Source: Helopsaltes ochotensis
Lineage: Eukaryota > Chordata > Aves > Passeriformes > Locustellidae
Direction of reading: 5' to 3'
Length of the DNA stretch: 64,000 nucleotides
Assembly: GCA_013400155.1 (NCBI GenBank)
Contig: VXBM01000556.1
Coordinates: forward strand, 355,020 to 419,019
The notes below the pieces were generated by a model that was not told the DNA's origin, did no database searches, and saw nothing but the letters and a program-made list of their open reading frames with translations. Numbering within the stretch: position 1 is the first letter of the stretch; each line of letters starts with the position of its first letter. A program made the position numbers and the translations under genes. This document shows, one piece after another, positions 26,130-37,320 of this stretch.

Positions 26130-27948
26130 TCCACCACAAGGTAGTCCCGCAGCATCCAGCTAAGGTGAGTAGAGTCCAGATCCTCAGATGAATCTCTGCT
26201 GAAGAGACACAGCCAAGAAGAAAGAAATGAGAGCTCCAAAGACAGGGTACTGATCAGGCCTGCCAACAACCATCATCAACCACAAGCAAGCTTGTCCATC
26301 AAGCAAGGTCACAGAGCTGAGGCTATTTCATATGTGAAAAGAAAAGAACACCCTGTGTCAGGATGTCAAGGGTATCTTACAGATAAAACATCATTCTAAA
26401 GAGGAATATAGCAACCCTAATGTTGTCATCATTTTTTTAAGTTCTCTAGCTCTTTAAAGAGTCTAAAATCAGTCTTATATTTTAACATCTGAGCCTGCTT
26501 GCGTCCAATTCATGGAGATTTTCAGTGTGCAGGTGGTGTCAGTGAGGAAGGTTCTCAAAGCATCTTGCAACCAGCAGGATTGTGGTTGTGTTTCAAAAAG
26601 GCTAGTAGAACTGACTACAAGATTGCAGAATTCTGATGTCAAATCATCCTTCCCTCCTCTGTTTTCAAACTTAACACCCTAGAATGGTAAAGATCCACAT
26701 TGTTACACTGAACTATAGCAACAGTCATCTGTAGTAAACTATAGTAATCACCCTGTGCTTTGGGACGCTGCACTGAATACTAGGCAGGTCTATGCCTATA
26801 CTTTGCACACTTATGGTGGTTATGACAGCTTCCTCCTTTTAGCAGTAATTAAACTATATGTTTATCAAAATATTGCAAAGATGTACCTTATGTTGCATGT
26901 AGTCATTTTATTTGCATTCTCTATCTTGTGTAACAAGATAATGTAACAAAAATGATGAAAAAAACTTACAAGAAAGGATTTTCTCCTCCCCATTTCCCTC
27001 TTTCCAGATTTCCTTCACAGTTATGTCTTGTTGATTAACACAGTACAGACAGCATCAATATTCATACTTTAAGGACAGCTATTGGGATCTATGTGTTTCT
27101 GGCTCAATAATATGCAGATTCTGAGGATTTTTTTTTTTTTTAGGACAGCTGAAATAGAATATAAAAAGTAATCTGTTTAAAGTGATTATTAATAATGAAT
27201 AGCATTGTCTGCACAGTTTCATTGCTTTGCAATTGCCTCAGGAGAGAGGGTTCATTAGACCTTTAGGTACATCCTGTTTAACATAAGCTCAGAGGAATAT
27301 AGCTCTTCTCTGAAAGGAGAGTCAATTTTCAAATCATTGAAGAAAGAAAAGAAAATCAAAGTAGAAAGAAAATCCTGCAGTCTATATTGTGGATCGAGGG
27401 CCTTTCACCTCAGTAAAACTAGAAGTTTGTCACATAAAGCTCTACTCAGGTTAGTGGAATTAATGTCTTAGAGCTTACATCAGGAAATTGGTAACAAAGA
27501 GCTGTTCAGTTTTATCACAGCACGGAAAATCTTCACTTTTTCAACAAAAGAGGTCTGTATCTGGCCTCTTTCTCTCCCCAACCTCTGTTTTATACATCTT
27601 CAAATGAAGAGATAATGTGTAATGCTGTAATCAGGTAGACCAATGTATTTATTTATGTATGCATCAAGCAATGGATTTTCTATAATTTACTAAATTATGC
27701 TTCCCGTCTTATTTTGAATGTTAACAAATTAGGATACCATAGAAGACTGTGGTTTCAAACAAACAGAACTGACTTGTCTAATTGCAAGGTATCCAGACAA
27801 AAGCTCTTGTCTGGGTATTGTATAATTACGTTTATACAATGCTGTGCCCTGGTCTGTTCACATCTGTATTTAGATTTCAGATGAATCTTTATTCCTCCCT
27901 GAATACCTGTGTCTGGCAGTATACAGAAGGAAGCTGAAGTTTGCCTGA
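26130..27948. other. Unique intronic sequence
   Basis: No gene or recognised repeat. Confidence 0.5.
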
Positions 27949-28118
27949 TGTCTTGATTTGAAAGACGGGTATCTACTAAGGACCTCCCTTTGGAATGGAG
28001 AATTCAAACCTCCTCCCTCCAAATTATTATAATTTAGAAAATTAAAGGGACTTTCAGACAGAGGTATAGGGAGTAGGAATAACAGTTCTTTACTAGTATG
28101 TATAACAAGATAAACAAA
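27949..28118 (-). mobile_element. Probable ERVK-like LTR, 3' part, running into the N gap
   Basis: The plus strand from 27949 reads TGTCTTGATTTGAAAGACGG, then ACCTCCCTTTGGAATGGAG, CCTCCTCCCTCCAAATTATT, AATTAAAGGGACTTTCAGAC and GGAATAACAGTTCTTTACTA. These follow the order I recall for the reverse complement of the 3' end of a common passerine LTR (ending CAAACCAAGACA). It would thus be another minus-strand LTR. The rest is hidden by the gap, and its far end may be within 28714-28800. The assignment is from memory of the family and could be wrong. Confidence 0.45.
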
Positions 28119-28713
28119 NNNNNNNNNNNNNNNNNNNNNNNNNNNNNNNNNNNNNNNNNNNNNNNNNNNNNNNNNNNNNNNNNNNNNNNNNNNNNNNNNN
28201 NNNNNNNNNNNNNNNNNNNNNNNNNNNNNNNNNNNNNNNNNNNNNNNNNNNNNNNNNNNNNNNNNNNNNNNNNNNNNNNNNNNNNNNNNNNNNNNNNNNN
28301 NNNNNNNNNNNNNNNNNNNNNNNNNNNNNNNNNNNNNNNNNNNNNNNNNNNNNNNNNNNNNNNNNNNNNNNNNNNNNNNNNNNNNNNNNNNNNNNNNNNN
28401 NNNNNNNNNNNNNNNNNNNNNNNNNNNNNNNNNNNNNNNNNNNNNNNNNNNNNNNNNNNNNNNNNNNNNNNNNNNNNNNNNNNNNNNNNNNNNNNNNNNN
28501 NNNNNNNNNNNNNNNNNNNNNNNNNNNNNNNNNNNNNNNNNNNNNNNNNNNNNNNNNNNNNNNNNNNNNNNNNNNNNNNNNNNNNNNNNNNNNNNNNNNN
28601 NNNNNNNNNNNNNNNNNNNNNNNNNNNNNNNNNNNNNNNNNNNNNNNNNNNNNNNNNNNNNNNNNNNNNNNNNNNNNNNNNNNNNNNNNNNNNNNNNNNN
28701 NNNNNNNNNNNNN
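28119..28713. other. Assembly gap (595 N)
   Basis: An unresolved run. Long translated frames across it are artefacts of N. The left flank looks like an LTR, so a repetitive element probably caused the break. Confidence 0.99.
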
Positions 28714-28995
28714 CAAATCCAACCCCCAACACATGAGCAGTCATAACCCCTATACTGTGCTCACAGGGTCAGATCTTAAATTCACAACCTTAACATAGTT
28801 AGGATTGGGAAAAAATCTCTCCTCTCTTTGGAAATCTAAAATGTAGAGCTATATAGCAGGATGAGTGGCACTCTAAAAAGCTTCTCTGGGTGAGCTGTAT
28901 GTGGGAATGCTGATTTCCTTTCACTGATAAAGAGAAAATGGAGTTAAGATGACTAGCTCAGATGGAAGGTTATGATGTATTATTGTCGTAGAAAC

Positions 28996-29345
28996 TCACA
29001 GAATCACAGAATACTTTGGGTTAAAAGGAACTTTTAAAAGCCATCTAGTTCAGTGCCTCTACAGTAATCAGGGAAAGAACAGATCCAGTTGCTCAGAGTT
29101 GCATCCAACCTGACCTTGAATCTTTCATGGGTTGGGGCATCTACCACCTCTCCAGGCAGCCTGTTTTGGGGTTTTATCACCCTCATTGTAAAAAACTTCT
29201 TCCTTATATTTTATTATCTTATAATAAAAATCAGTCTTCCTTCAGCTTTATACCATTACATCTTGCCATATTGCCACAGGTGCTGATAATAAGTTTGTCC
29301 CCATCTTTTTTACTGGCCCCCTTCAAGTAGTGAAAGTCTTGTCTG
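28996..29345 (-). mobile_element. CR1 LINE 3' fragment
   Basis: Reverse-complement CR1: TCACAGAATCACAGAATAC, TTGGGTTAAAAGGAACTTTT, CATCTAGTTCAGTGCC, CAACCTGACCTTGAATCTTT, GGGTTGGGGCATCTACCACC, CTCCAGGCAGCCTGTTTTGG, then CACCCTCATTGTAAAAAACT and TATTGCCACAGGTGCTGATA further in. It extends deeper into the 3' UTR than most copies here. Confidence 0.9.
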
Positions 29346-32300
29346 CCTTACGAAGTCTTAAAAATTAGGATAAAACTATATCAAATCCCAGTGAAAATGA
29401 AATTTACGGCAGCCCATCTATCAGAACCTACAGGTAGAAACTGCTGCATTATTCCTCCTGAGGTTTTGTGTTTGTAATTTGGTATGGTATGTGTGTCATG
29501 CTTAAATTAAACAATTGTAAGAGCACAGCACAATAGGTGTGTACTCAGGAGCATCTGCAATAGACAGAAAAATTAGGGATACTCTGAATGAGTCTCAGAA
29601 ACCATCTGTTATACAGGATCAGAAATAACAAAACAATAGAGTGCAAATCCCTTTGTGACTGATTTCAGGTACATTTATGGTTTGAGAAGGACAGTGATGA
29701 AAATGCTATTTATTAATTACTTCCCTCAAAATTTCCTTGTACAGTCAACAACCACCTAGAGACAGAATTCATTTTCACAAGAAGTTCCACAAATGAGAAT
29801 AATGGCAATAATAACAGTTCATACTTCCATGGAGTCTAACATTTGGGAATCACAAGAATTTCATAAATAGAGTGAAAAAATTCACAACTATAGTAGAACT
29901 AGGAAGTCTTCTGGGTCAAACAGAAAACAACATGAGGTTTTTCTGTTAATATTTAAAGTGACCTTTGAACTGTCTGTGGTTTGCATGGGCTTGTAATTTA
30001 AAGGTTTTAACCAGCAAAAACCTCCATTCTGAAGAAGGTTTTTTTCTCTGAGCTATTTGTGATGCTGTGCAAGAAATGATGATTTTTTGTTCAGTGCCAA
30101 ATTGAAGGGCAAATTGAATAAATTATTAAGAGTGACCTCAAGCTAATACGTTGTTTCAAGATCATATTCAACAGAAATTTCATATTAAAGATCTAACCAA
30201 AGTGAAAACTGCTTTATAGCACTCCCAAAATAGTCCAAGCTGTGAAGACATCAGTGTTGTATCAACCTCCCACTTACCTCCTTTTTTGCTGGTAGCCATC
30301 AGATCAGTGTACAAAGTATAGATGATATATATGGAGGTTCCGTTCTTTTTTTTTTTTTTTTTCCCCCACTTAACTCAGAAGAAGTCCTCAAAATTACAGA
30401 GTTTTTACAGGGGAAAAAGGTTGCAGCTTTGATCTTTTACCAGGATATATCCTGAGCCTTGTGATATGCCTCATAATAACTATTTTAGGAATCTGAAGAT
30501 TTACATGCTCTACTCAGTAAGAATAGGAAATGTTGGGTTTTTTTCCATAATAATTTATTTATTTAATTTATTAGGTTATTTAATTTAATTCCTTTCCAAT
30601 TACGTATTCATGTGACTCTCACTGATCATTGTCTGAGTGGTTTCCTGTAGTACAATAAGCAAAAGGTTCACCATCTGTTTCATGTGGCTCATTCTCAGCA
30701 TAAGATGAGCAATATATGATCAGTGAGATGCTTTGTTTTGTCAATGTTTCATTTTATTTAATTTTTAAAATAGATTCTGGATTTTTTTTTTAATATCTTA
30801 AAAAAGCTAGTTTAAGGAGAAACAATCTTGGTCTTGGGATGCAACAAGAGATTTTGATTTTAGATCCTCAAAAATATTGTTCCTGGGTTTAAAGAGCTTT
30901 TTGGATAAGATTTTTTTTGTACCTGGAGAGAAACTTATGGGTTTTAAAATAAGGTTTTAAAACCTTATTCTATTTAAGAGTTAAAATTATCAACCACTGT
31001 TTTTATTCAGAATTATTTCAGAAATTGTAAACCTGTGTCATAAACTCATTGGGTGTAATGTCAGAGATTGAGAATATCTGAGAAAGTGATGTCATGGGCT
31101 AGAAAGCAGGTCCAGCAGGTCCAATCTCTGTTAGAAGAAAAACTACTCTTACACATCAGAGCATGCCATTTGATGGCTTCATGCTAAAGTTTACTGCATC
31201 ATAAGCATGGAATGGGAACATGAGTTCTGGCTCTACAAGCCTGCCCCCGATTTCTCCAACGAACACTGTGCACAGTCCATCAGAAATGGCACAAGTTTGT
31301 TTAACAGGTAGTTTGATCTTTTAAAGGTAGCACATGAGATGGGTCATGAAGCCTTTGAAATGCAACTGTCACAGATGATCGTACACTCAATGGGTCACCA
31401 CCTATGTCTTGGGCAGGAATATACTTGAGACTCAGCTGCAGCTAGAGTGACTTGAAAAAATCTAGTTAGCTGCTAGGAAAAGAAGTGCTTGCCTTCACCA
31501 GTGAGAGGCTAAATGAGGATATCATTTCTATATTCACTGTCTGAATCAACAGTGTCTCTGCCAGAGTTTGCCATCTGACATATGGATTTACCTGGTTCCT
31601 CAGAACTATCTCAGTACTCACATAGTGAAACCAGAAATGTAGCTGGCTAAAAGTGGTGAGGAAAGTTTGGGATTTTTTCAAGTTCAAAAAGAATGGACCG
31701 AGGTCACTTGGGGCTGGGGAGGAAGAAGAGCTAGTCCTATTTAAAAATCAGTTCATTACTGAGGATCTGTTGTCAAGAAGCAAATAGAGGAAGAATTAAC
31801 AAAAGCCATACTTTGTTCTTTCTTAAAAAAAAAATAAATCAACATAAACAGTGTAAAAATAATAGTCTAAGATATTTGGGAAAAAATATGTGAAAGGAGG
31901 AACTGGGATCCATCATTCTGAGAGACTGGTTGACACAATGTATTGTTAAATTGTGGTCCCAAAGCTAAAATTTACTTTGCTCATGTTTTCAAGGAATTTG
32001 TGTTGAAAATGAGAAATGTGCGCGGGAGTTGATGGAGTGGAAATGAAAGTTGCCATAGTCAAACTTAGAACTAAGTCTCCAAAGTAAAATATCCTTGAAT
32101 CAGAAGAATTGGACAATCTACATCACAGAATTCAAAATGAAGATGGAATAGTGGGCCCAAAGAGGTTTTTAGTAAGTATCTTTAAACAGATATCAAACAT
32201 GTTGTCTGTACCTAAGGAAAAGAGAATAAGGGAGAAGGTTCTGTATGCTTGAACAATAATAGTTTGTATATAAAATAAAACAAAATATTTTTAAATTATC

Positions 32301-32778
32301 AAAATGAGTTGACTAAAGCTACATTATTTGATGGTCTAGAAAACAAAGTTGCCAAAATTTCTTTTTCAGTTTTGTGATAGCTTCAGGCTGTACAAGGAAC
32401 TATTGAATAATGTACCCTGAGGGAATTCTTTTGAAGGTACAATGATGACCTCATAATAGCACAGGATTAAGCAACTTCTAAATGTTGGAAGTCAAGCAGA
32501 AAAGGCAGAAGGTCGGCTTGGATGAGCAGAAATTTATTTTGAAGCAAAGGCAAAATAGGGAAGTACGTGTTCTAAAGAAGCAGTGTCAGATGATGTGGGA
32601 GAAACACAGAGATCCCTCTTGCCACTGAAGTCAGAAAACCTGTGTGGCCAAAGTGCAACTGGAGATGAAGCTGACCAGAAATAAACTGAAAGGATGAGGA
32701 AGAAGGGTTTTTTTTAACATACATTCTTGGGTACCTTGGAAAGTGCCAGGAGCTGGACTCAGTAATTCTGATGGGTTG
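29346..32778. other. Unique intronic sequence left of the provirus
   Basis: No gene or recognised repeat. Short T- and A-rich runs only (for example near 30344-30362). Confidence 0.5.
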
Positions 32779-32782
32779 CTTT
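32779..32782. repeat. Provirus target-site duplication CTTT, left
   Basis: CTTT immediately precedes the TG terminus of the left (3') LTR and matches 40577-40580. Confidence 0.8.
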
Positions 32783-33391
32783 TGTTATAAATGAAATCAC
32801 CAATAAAATTTATAAAAGGTTTTATTGGGAAATGTAAGTATAAAATTTAGAAAAGCCACAAACAAAATCAGCCCTGAGCCTGGGATCAGAACTAGGTGAA
32901 CCACAGACTCGCACAGAGTCCCCCTAAGTTTACAAATGCAGTCTTTTTGGTGTCCATTTTCATACATTTCTTCGGCTGGACAGCGTGTCATCTCGTATCT
33001 CCTTGTATTCTTCGTTTTTTTCACATATTCATGTCTCTGCTATTATTTCGTAAAACTGTGTTACAGGAAGAAGTGGGTGCTTGGTTCATTTTCTTGGATT
33101 CATGCTGTTGGAGGCGCACCCATTACTATGCAGATTAGGTGCACCTGGAGTAGTTTGCCGGGTTGTTTCTTTCTGTGGCAGAGTGTCCTCTCCTCCTATT
33201 CAGTTGTAAAGTGTTGTTTCTTTTCATTTAATTGTAAAGTGATCCTTCTTTTTTTTCGGGAAGAGATGATGCAGCTCCTGCTGTCTCAGCTCACAAGTTA
33301 TTTTGCCATTTTATTTTAACACACACGCAACTTATTTAATAATATACCAACTAAATAAAATAAAACAAATTACTCTAAATCATCTATAACT
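32783..33391 (-). mobile_element. Provirus 3' LTR
   Basis: 609 bp; the plus strand starts TGTTATAAATGAAATC and ends CATCTATAACT. It is collinear with 39967-40576 and 7055-7669. AATAAA is kept (32821-32826, minus strand), but the TATA box is altered to TGTATGAAAA (32957-32966). The outer base at the env side (T instead of the expected A at 33391) departs from the canonical end. I see no clean polypurine tract next to it. Confidence 0.9.
32821..32826 (-). terminator. 3' LTR polyadenylation signal AATAAA
   Basis: The minus strand reads CCCAATAAAACC. In the 3' LTR this would end proviral transcripts. Confidence 0.6.
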
Positions 33392-34260
33392 ATCCTTGAC
33401 TTTCTATATAAATACATTAATTTATGGTTTTTTTTAACTTTTTAACGAGCTCAATCAAATAGGTATCCTGAGTTCAATGGTTAAAAACTTTTTTGCTAAA
33501 CATACAATTATCCTGAGGCAAAGATGACCTTTTCTCTTTTTAGTCATACCAGCTTTCACATAGTATTGTATTATGCCTTTTATAGCCAAATCTTTTTCTT
33601 CCTCTCCTAGCTTCAAATCTGCCTAATATTCTCACTGCTTTGCTCTTTCCTTTCTCAGTATTTTAGGTTCTATGTGTGCTGGATCCAATTTTCTCTTAAC
33701 CATGAAACACGTAATTAGAACAAATAAAAACATAATCCTGGCTAAGGAACATAGCATAAAGAAGCCTATCTTTTCCCACCATGCTCCTTCTCCTAATAGT
33801 TGATACCACCACACGTCTGATATTATTGAGCCCCATTTTTTAGCAGGAACATGCATTGAGGCATATTTCTCTTCTGATTGCTCAACCTTAGGCATCGCCC
33901 TTGGACTATAGCAAATTGTTTCCCCTTCTAGTTGACATATCTTAAATTGTGTGCCATTAAAATTACAGTACCTGTCATTTTTATCTGGGAAGTTATACTG
34001 AGCTTGGTATGCCATTACCTTAGTCGTGACTGGTCCCTTCTGGACGGTCTTCAGGCAAGGCTCACACCTGTCAGTGCTAGGCCAATTCTCTGGCATCTGG
34101 CCAGTCGTCTGGTACACGACTAGGTTCAGGACCATCAGGATTCCCCACAGGTGTACTCCTCTGCCTTTGCCAGCGCCCACTGGGATCCAACTGGCGGCAG
34201 GGTAAACCATCTTCTTGGCAGCAGAGGTATTCTTCTGGGGTTCTGTAATTTGTCTGAGCT
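33273..34260. repeat. 988-bp block, copy 1 (contig end before single N)
   Basis: It matches 34262-35249 at a constant offset of 989. One base difference was noticed (G at 33427, T at 34416). It covers the beginning of the 3' LTR (33273-33391), the 3' non-coding region and the shortened env. The near identity and the intervening single N suggest two overlapping contig ends placed side by side. Confidence 0.95.
33632..34260 (-). pseudogene. ERV env, internally deleted; artefactual second copy, 5' side cut by the N
   Basis: The frame from the internal ATG at 34210 to the stop at 33632 gives 192 residues identical to the same part of the copy at 34621-35265. It contains the leader WGILMVLNLVVYQTTG, the short ectodomain with NGT sequon, and the anchor before FMVKRKL. 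Upstream codons stop at the N. It is most likely the same gene assembled twice, so it should not be counted as a second env. Confidence 0.8.
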
Positions 34261-34261
34261 N
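34261..34261. other. Assembly gap (single N) inside provirus
   Basis: One N separates the two copies of the 988-bp block. Confidence 0.99.
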
Positions 34262-35249
34262 AGCTCCTGCTGTCTCAGCTCACAAGTTATTTTGCCATTT
34301 TATTTTAACACACACGCAACTTATTTAATAATATACCAACTAAATAAAATAAAACAAATTACTCTAAATCATCTATAACTATCCTTGACTTTCTATATAA
34401 ATACATTAATTTATGTTTTTTTTTAACTTTTTAACGAGCTCAATCAAATAGGTATCCTGAGTTCAATGGTTAAAAACTTTTTTGCTAAACATACAATTAT
34501 CCTGAGGCAAAGATGACCTTTTCTCTTTTTAGTCATACCAGCTTTCACATAGTATTGTATTATGCCTTTTATAGCCAAATCTTTTTCTTCCTCTCCTAGC
34601 TTCAAATCTGCCTAATATTCTCACTGCTTTGCTCTTTCCTTTCTCAGTATTTTAGGTTCTATGTGTGCTGGATCCAATTTTCTCTTAACCATGAAACACG
34701 TAATTAGAACAAATAAAAACATAATCCTGGCTAAGGAACATAGCATAAAGAAGCCTATCTTTTCCCACCATGCTCCTTCTCCTAATAGTTGATACCACCA
34801 CACGTCTGATATTATTGAGCCCCATTTTTTAGCAGGAACATGCATTGAGGCATATTTCTCTTCTGATTGCTCAACCTTAGGCATCGCCCTTGGACTATAG
34901 CAAATTGTTTCCCCTTCTAGTTGACATATCTTAAATTGTGTGCCATTAAAATTACAGTACCTGTCATTTTTATCTGGGAAGTTATACTGAGCTTGGTATG
35001 CCATTACCTTAGTCGTGACTGGTCCCTTCTGGACGGTCTTCAGGCAAGGCTCACACCTGTCAGTGCTAGGCCAATTCTCTGGCATCTGGCCAGTCGTCTG
35101 GTACACGACTAGGTTCAGGACCATCAGGATTCCCCACAGGTGTACTCCTCTGCCTTTGCCAGCGCCCACTGGGATCCAACTGGCGGCAGGGTAAACCATC
35201 TTCTTGGCAGCAGAGGTATTCTTCTGGGGTTCTGTAATTTGTCTGAGCT
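34262..35249. repeat. 988-bp block, copy 2 (contig start after single N)
   Basis: Second member of the pair. It begins inside LTR sequence (34262-34380, only 119 bp of LTR) and continues seamlessly to integrase, so it carries the more complete env start. The abrupt LTR start at the N, without the rest of an LTR, is what a broken contig would give. Confidence 0.95.
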
Positions 35250-35265
35250 GCATACCTTCTCTCAA
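34621..35265 (-). pseudogene. ERV env, internally deleted, one open frame of 214 codons
   Basis: The frame runs from ATG 35265; a second ATG at 35199 starts the part shared with the other copy. About residues 44-60 form a hydrophobic leader (WGILMVLNLVVYQTTG). The ectodomain is short and carries a CEPC pair, an NGT glycosylation sequon and further cysteines (RYC, KIC, TIC). Around residues 165-196 is a hydrophobic membrane segment (IGFFMLCSLARIMFLFVLITCF) followed by basic KRKL and a tail ending ERAKQ. A typical gammaretroviral Env is several hundred residues longer: most of SU, the furin-type cleavage site, fusion peptide and CX6CC-type region are absent. The product could be membrane-anchored but has no visible fusion machinery. 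It lies downstream of integrase as expected. The frame is unbroken although gag and pol are not; whether that reflects selection or chance is open. Confidence 0.8.
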
Positions 35266-35619
35266 AGGTGCCCCACCTGGAAAATTTTACTGTCTCTGCG
35301 CTACAAGGTACTTTGTTTGTCCTTCGGCACTCTACTGCTAATACTTGTGCTCTCACGTCCAATTTTCCCCTTACCCCTTTTCGATATATTAGATACCACT
35401 CTGGGGAATCAAGTTCCAGTATACCCAAGTTTGTGGCAAGCATTAAGATTTAGCTGGTCAGTTTCTGTTCTTCTTCCAAACACCTATCACACAGACCTAT
35501 ATGTCTATACCCTGTTCTACAATGCACAACCCAAGTCTCATAACAATAATTACATTTGAAATAAATACATGGATAACAAGAACATACTGGATTTACACAA
35601 CTTACTGTGTTCGCGTCAG

Positions 35620-36372
35620 TCATTTAGCATGCTGATGAAGTTTTATCTTCAAATCCCCTGGAGGAGAAGTCACTTTCCACTTGGGCTTCTCTTCTTGATA
35701 TCCAATCTTCTTTACCTCTGAAGCGTGTTTCCAGCCCTTTTCAGTGGTTTGTACTGCTGTGTCTGTGGTTAAAAGGACAAGAAAAGGACCTTCCCAAGGA
35801 GAGGTGAGTGGAACCTCCTTCCAGGTTTTGATTAATACTTTGTCTCCTGCTTGTATTTTGTGTACAGCAAACCCCAAAGGAGTACTTTGAGTAATCAGAC
35901 CATATTTTCGTAATTTCTGTGAGTTCTTATTAATCAATATTAAATAAGGCTGTATCTGGCCATCTTCTATCTTGGAATCTCCTACTAGCGCTCCATGCTC
36001 ATATGGCATTCTATAAAGCATTTCAAAAGGTGATAATCCTATTTCTGAATGCGGCTGTGTTCTAATGTATAAGAGCACTAGGGGAAGATATTTTACCCAA
36101 GACATTTTTGTTTCTAACATTAATTTTGATAGGTGGGCCTTAAGGGTTTGATTCATCCTCTCTACTCTCCTTGAGCTCTGAGGATACCAAGGGGTATGAT
36201 ATTCCCGTCTGATCGCTAGGGCCTCAGCTAGCTGTTTGATAACTTTTGATGTAAAGTGCATTCCCTGGTCAGAATGGATATAATCTATTATACCATACCA
36301 AGGAACAATTTCCTCCAGTATCACCTTTGCAACTGTGTGGGCCATGACTAGAACACTTGGAAATGCTTCCAC
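35620..36372 (-). pseudogene. ERV pol: integrase catalytic core and C-terminal domain
   Basis: A 250-codon open segment. HSDQG carries the second catalytic Asp (residue 35) and RRVERMNQTLK the Glu (residue 71), giving exactly 35 residues between them as in DD(35)E integrases. LSPFEMLY and the GPY/F-like WEGPFLVLLTT with HASEVKK mark the gammaretroviral C-terminal domain. It is separated from the N-terminal part only by an in-frame TGA at 36373-36375, where relatives have Trp. Integrase inserts the cDNA into the host genome; this copy is broken. Confidence 0.9.
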
Positions 36373-36684
36373 TCAATGAGTCAGCTGATCTATCATCACT
36401 AGTAAGTACCTATATCTCCCTACTTTAGGCAGTTTGTAAAATCTACTTGTATCCTGCCAAACGGGCAATAGGTTAAGGGACAATCTCCTGAAAGTGCTTG
36501 CTGTGCTCTGCTTCAATTTACTTTTTGGAAAAACCATGCACCCTTGCACCTCCTGTTTTGCCAATTCATAAATCCCTTTGCATCCAAAAAATTTTAAAAA
36601 TTGCTGAGCTAAAGTCTGTGCTCCCCAATGGGTTTGTTGGTGTAGTCTGTTTAAGATTTTCCTAGTATATTCCTTCAATATCAA
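36373..36684 (-). pseudogene. ERV pol: integrase N-terminal zinc-binding domain and start of the core
   Basis: A 103-codon segment ending at the TGA noted for the following part. The HHCC zinc site is partly kept: RLHQQTH supplies two His (residues 15 and 19) and QGC supplies one Cys (49), but the expected second Cys is Phe (CMVF). The first catalytic Asp region is disturbed: the nucleotides for a QVDFT-like motif are present out of frame beside VWQDTSRFYKLPK, suggesting nearby compensating indels. YRYLLVMIDQLTH is well preserved. It overlaps the RNase H segment in another frame. Confidence 0.85.
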
Positions 36685-37066
36685 TTCTCTGCCATCCAGT
36701 AATTTCCATTTTCCTTCTTCCCATTTTCCACCTCTTTATACCCTTCAATTTCTTTTTGGGATGGACATGTGGGGGTACTTGCACTTTGCTCCTCTCAACC
36801 TCTGGGGTATCTACCACTAAAAGGGCCACTTTCTTAGCTTCTCTATCTGCTAAATTATTTCCCTGAGTCCGAAATTGCATCCCTACTTGGTACCCTCTTT
36901 CATGCACAATAGAAATTGCCTTGGGTTTCCATATCGCTTCCAAGATTTGTTTTATCAATTCCTCGTGAACCAATTGTCATCCCTTGGTAATAATCAATCC
37001 CCTTTCCTCCCACATCTTTCCAAACATATGAACCACTCCAAATGCATATCTAGAATCCGTAAAAAT
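36662..37066 (-). pseudogene. ERV pol: RNase H domain
   Basis: The segment begins with the RNase H motif FTDSRYAFGVVH (TDSRYAF at 37040-37060, catalytic Asp present). A TGA at 36977-36979 interrupts it. It resumes with QLVHEELIKQILEA and GNNLADREAKKVA, the C-terminal RNase H motif with its Asp. RNase H degrades the RNA strand of the RNA-DNA hybrid during reverse transcription. The expected N-terminal part of RNase H and the whole polymerase domain are missing. The following linker to integrase shifts frame at about 36684. Confidence 0.85.
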
Positions 37067-37069
37067 TGT

Positions 37070-37320
37070 CAACTAATAATGCATTCCTTATACAAATCTT
37101 ATTGTCAGATTCTATCTCCACATTTTTAATTACAGGAACTTTAAAAGGGACATCTTTTTGCACCAACCACCACCATGATTTCTCTACTTTTAGTGCACCC
37201 TGAGAGTAGCTGTCTAAAAGTACTCCTTTCTGCTCCGGAATCTACCAGAAATTCCATCTCCTCCTTTTTAGGGCCTATTTTCAACTTTATCAAGGGCTCA
37301 GTTGATGTTCGGGACCCCAA
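37070..37320 (-). pseudogene. ERV protease (pro), frameshifted, joined directly to RNase H
   Basis: Minus-strand translation passes EPLIKLKIGPKKEEMEF to the aspartic-protease active-site motif LVDSGA (37231-37248), then ERSTFRQLLSGCTKSR and IMVVVGAK. A stop at 37141-37143 follows a one-base shift; protease-like sequence continues in the next frame (FKVPVIKNVEI) and ends near 37080. No LLGRDLL-type end and no RT follow: RNase H starts at once. The protease would cut Gag-Pol precursors. Thr of the usual DTG is Ser, which some retroviral proteases also have. Confidence 0.8.

Noticed and set aside
28034..28744. Long open frames on both strands over 28034-28744
   Set aside because: They consist almost wholly of N translated as unknown residues.
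35066..35443. 125-codon minus-strand frame overlapping env
   Set aside because: It is out of frame with env, with no retroviral motif. A spliced accessory product cannot be excluded, but nothing supports it.
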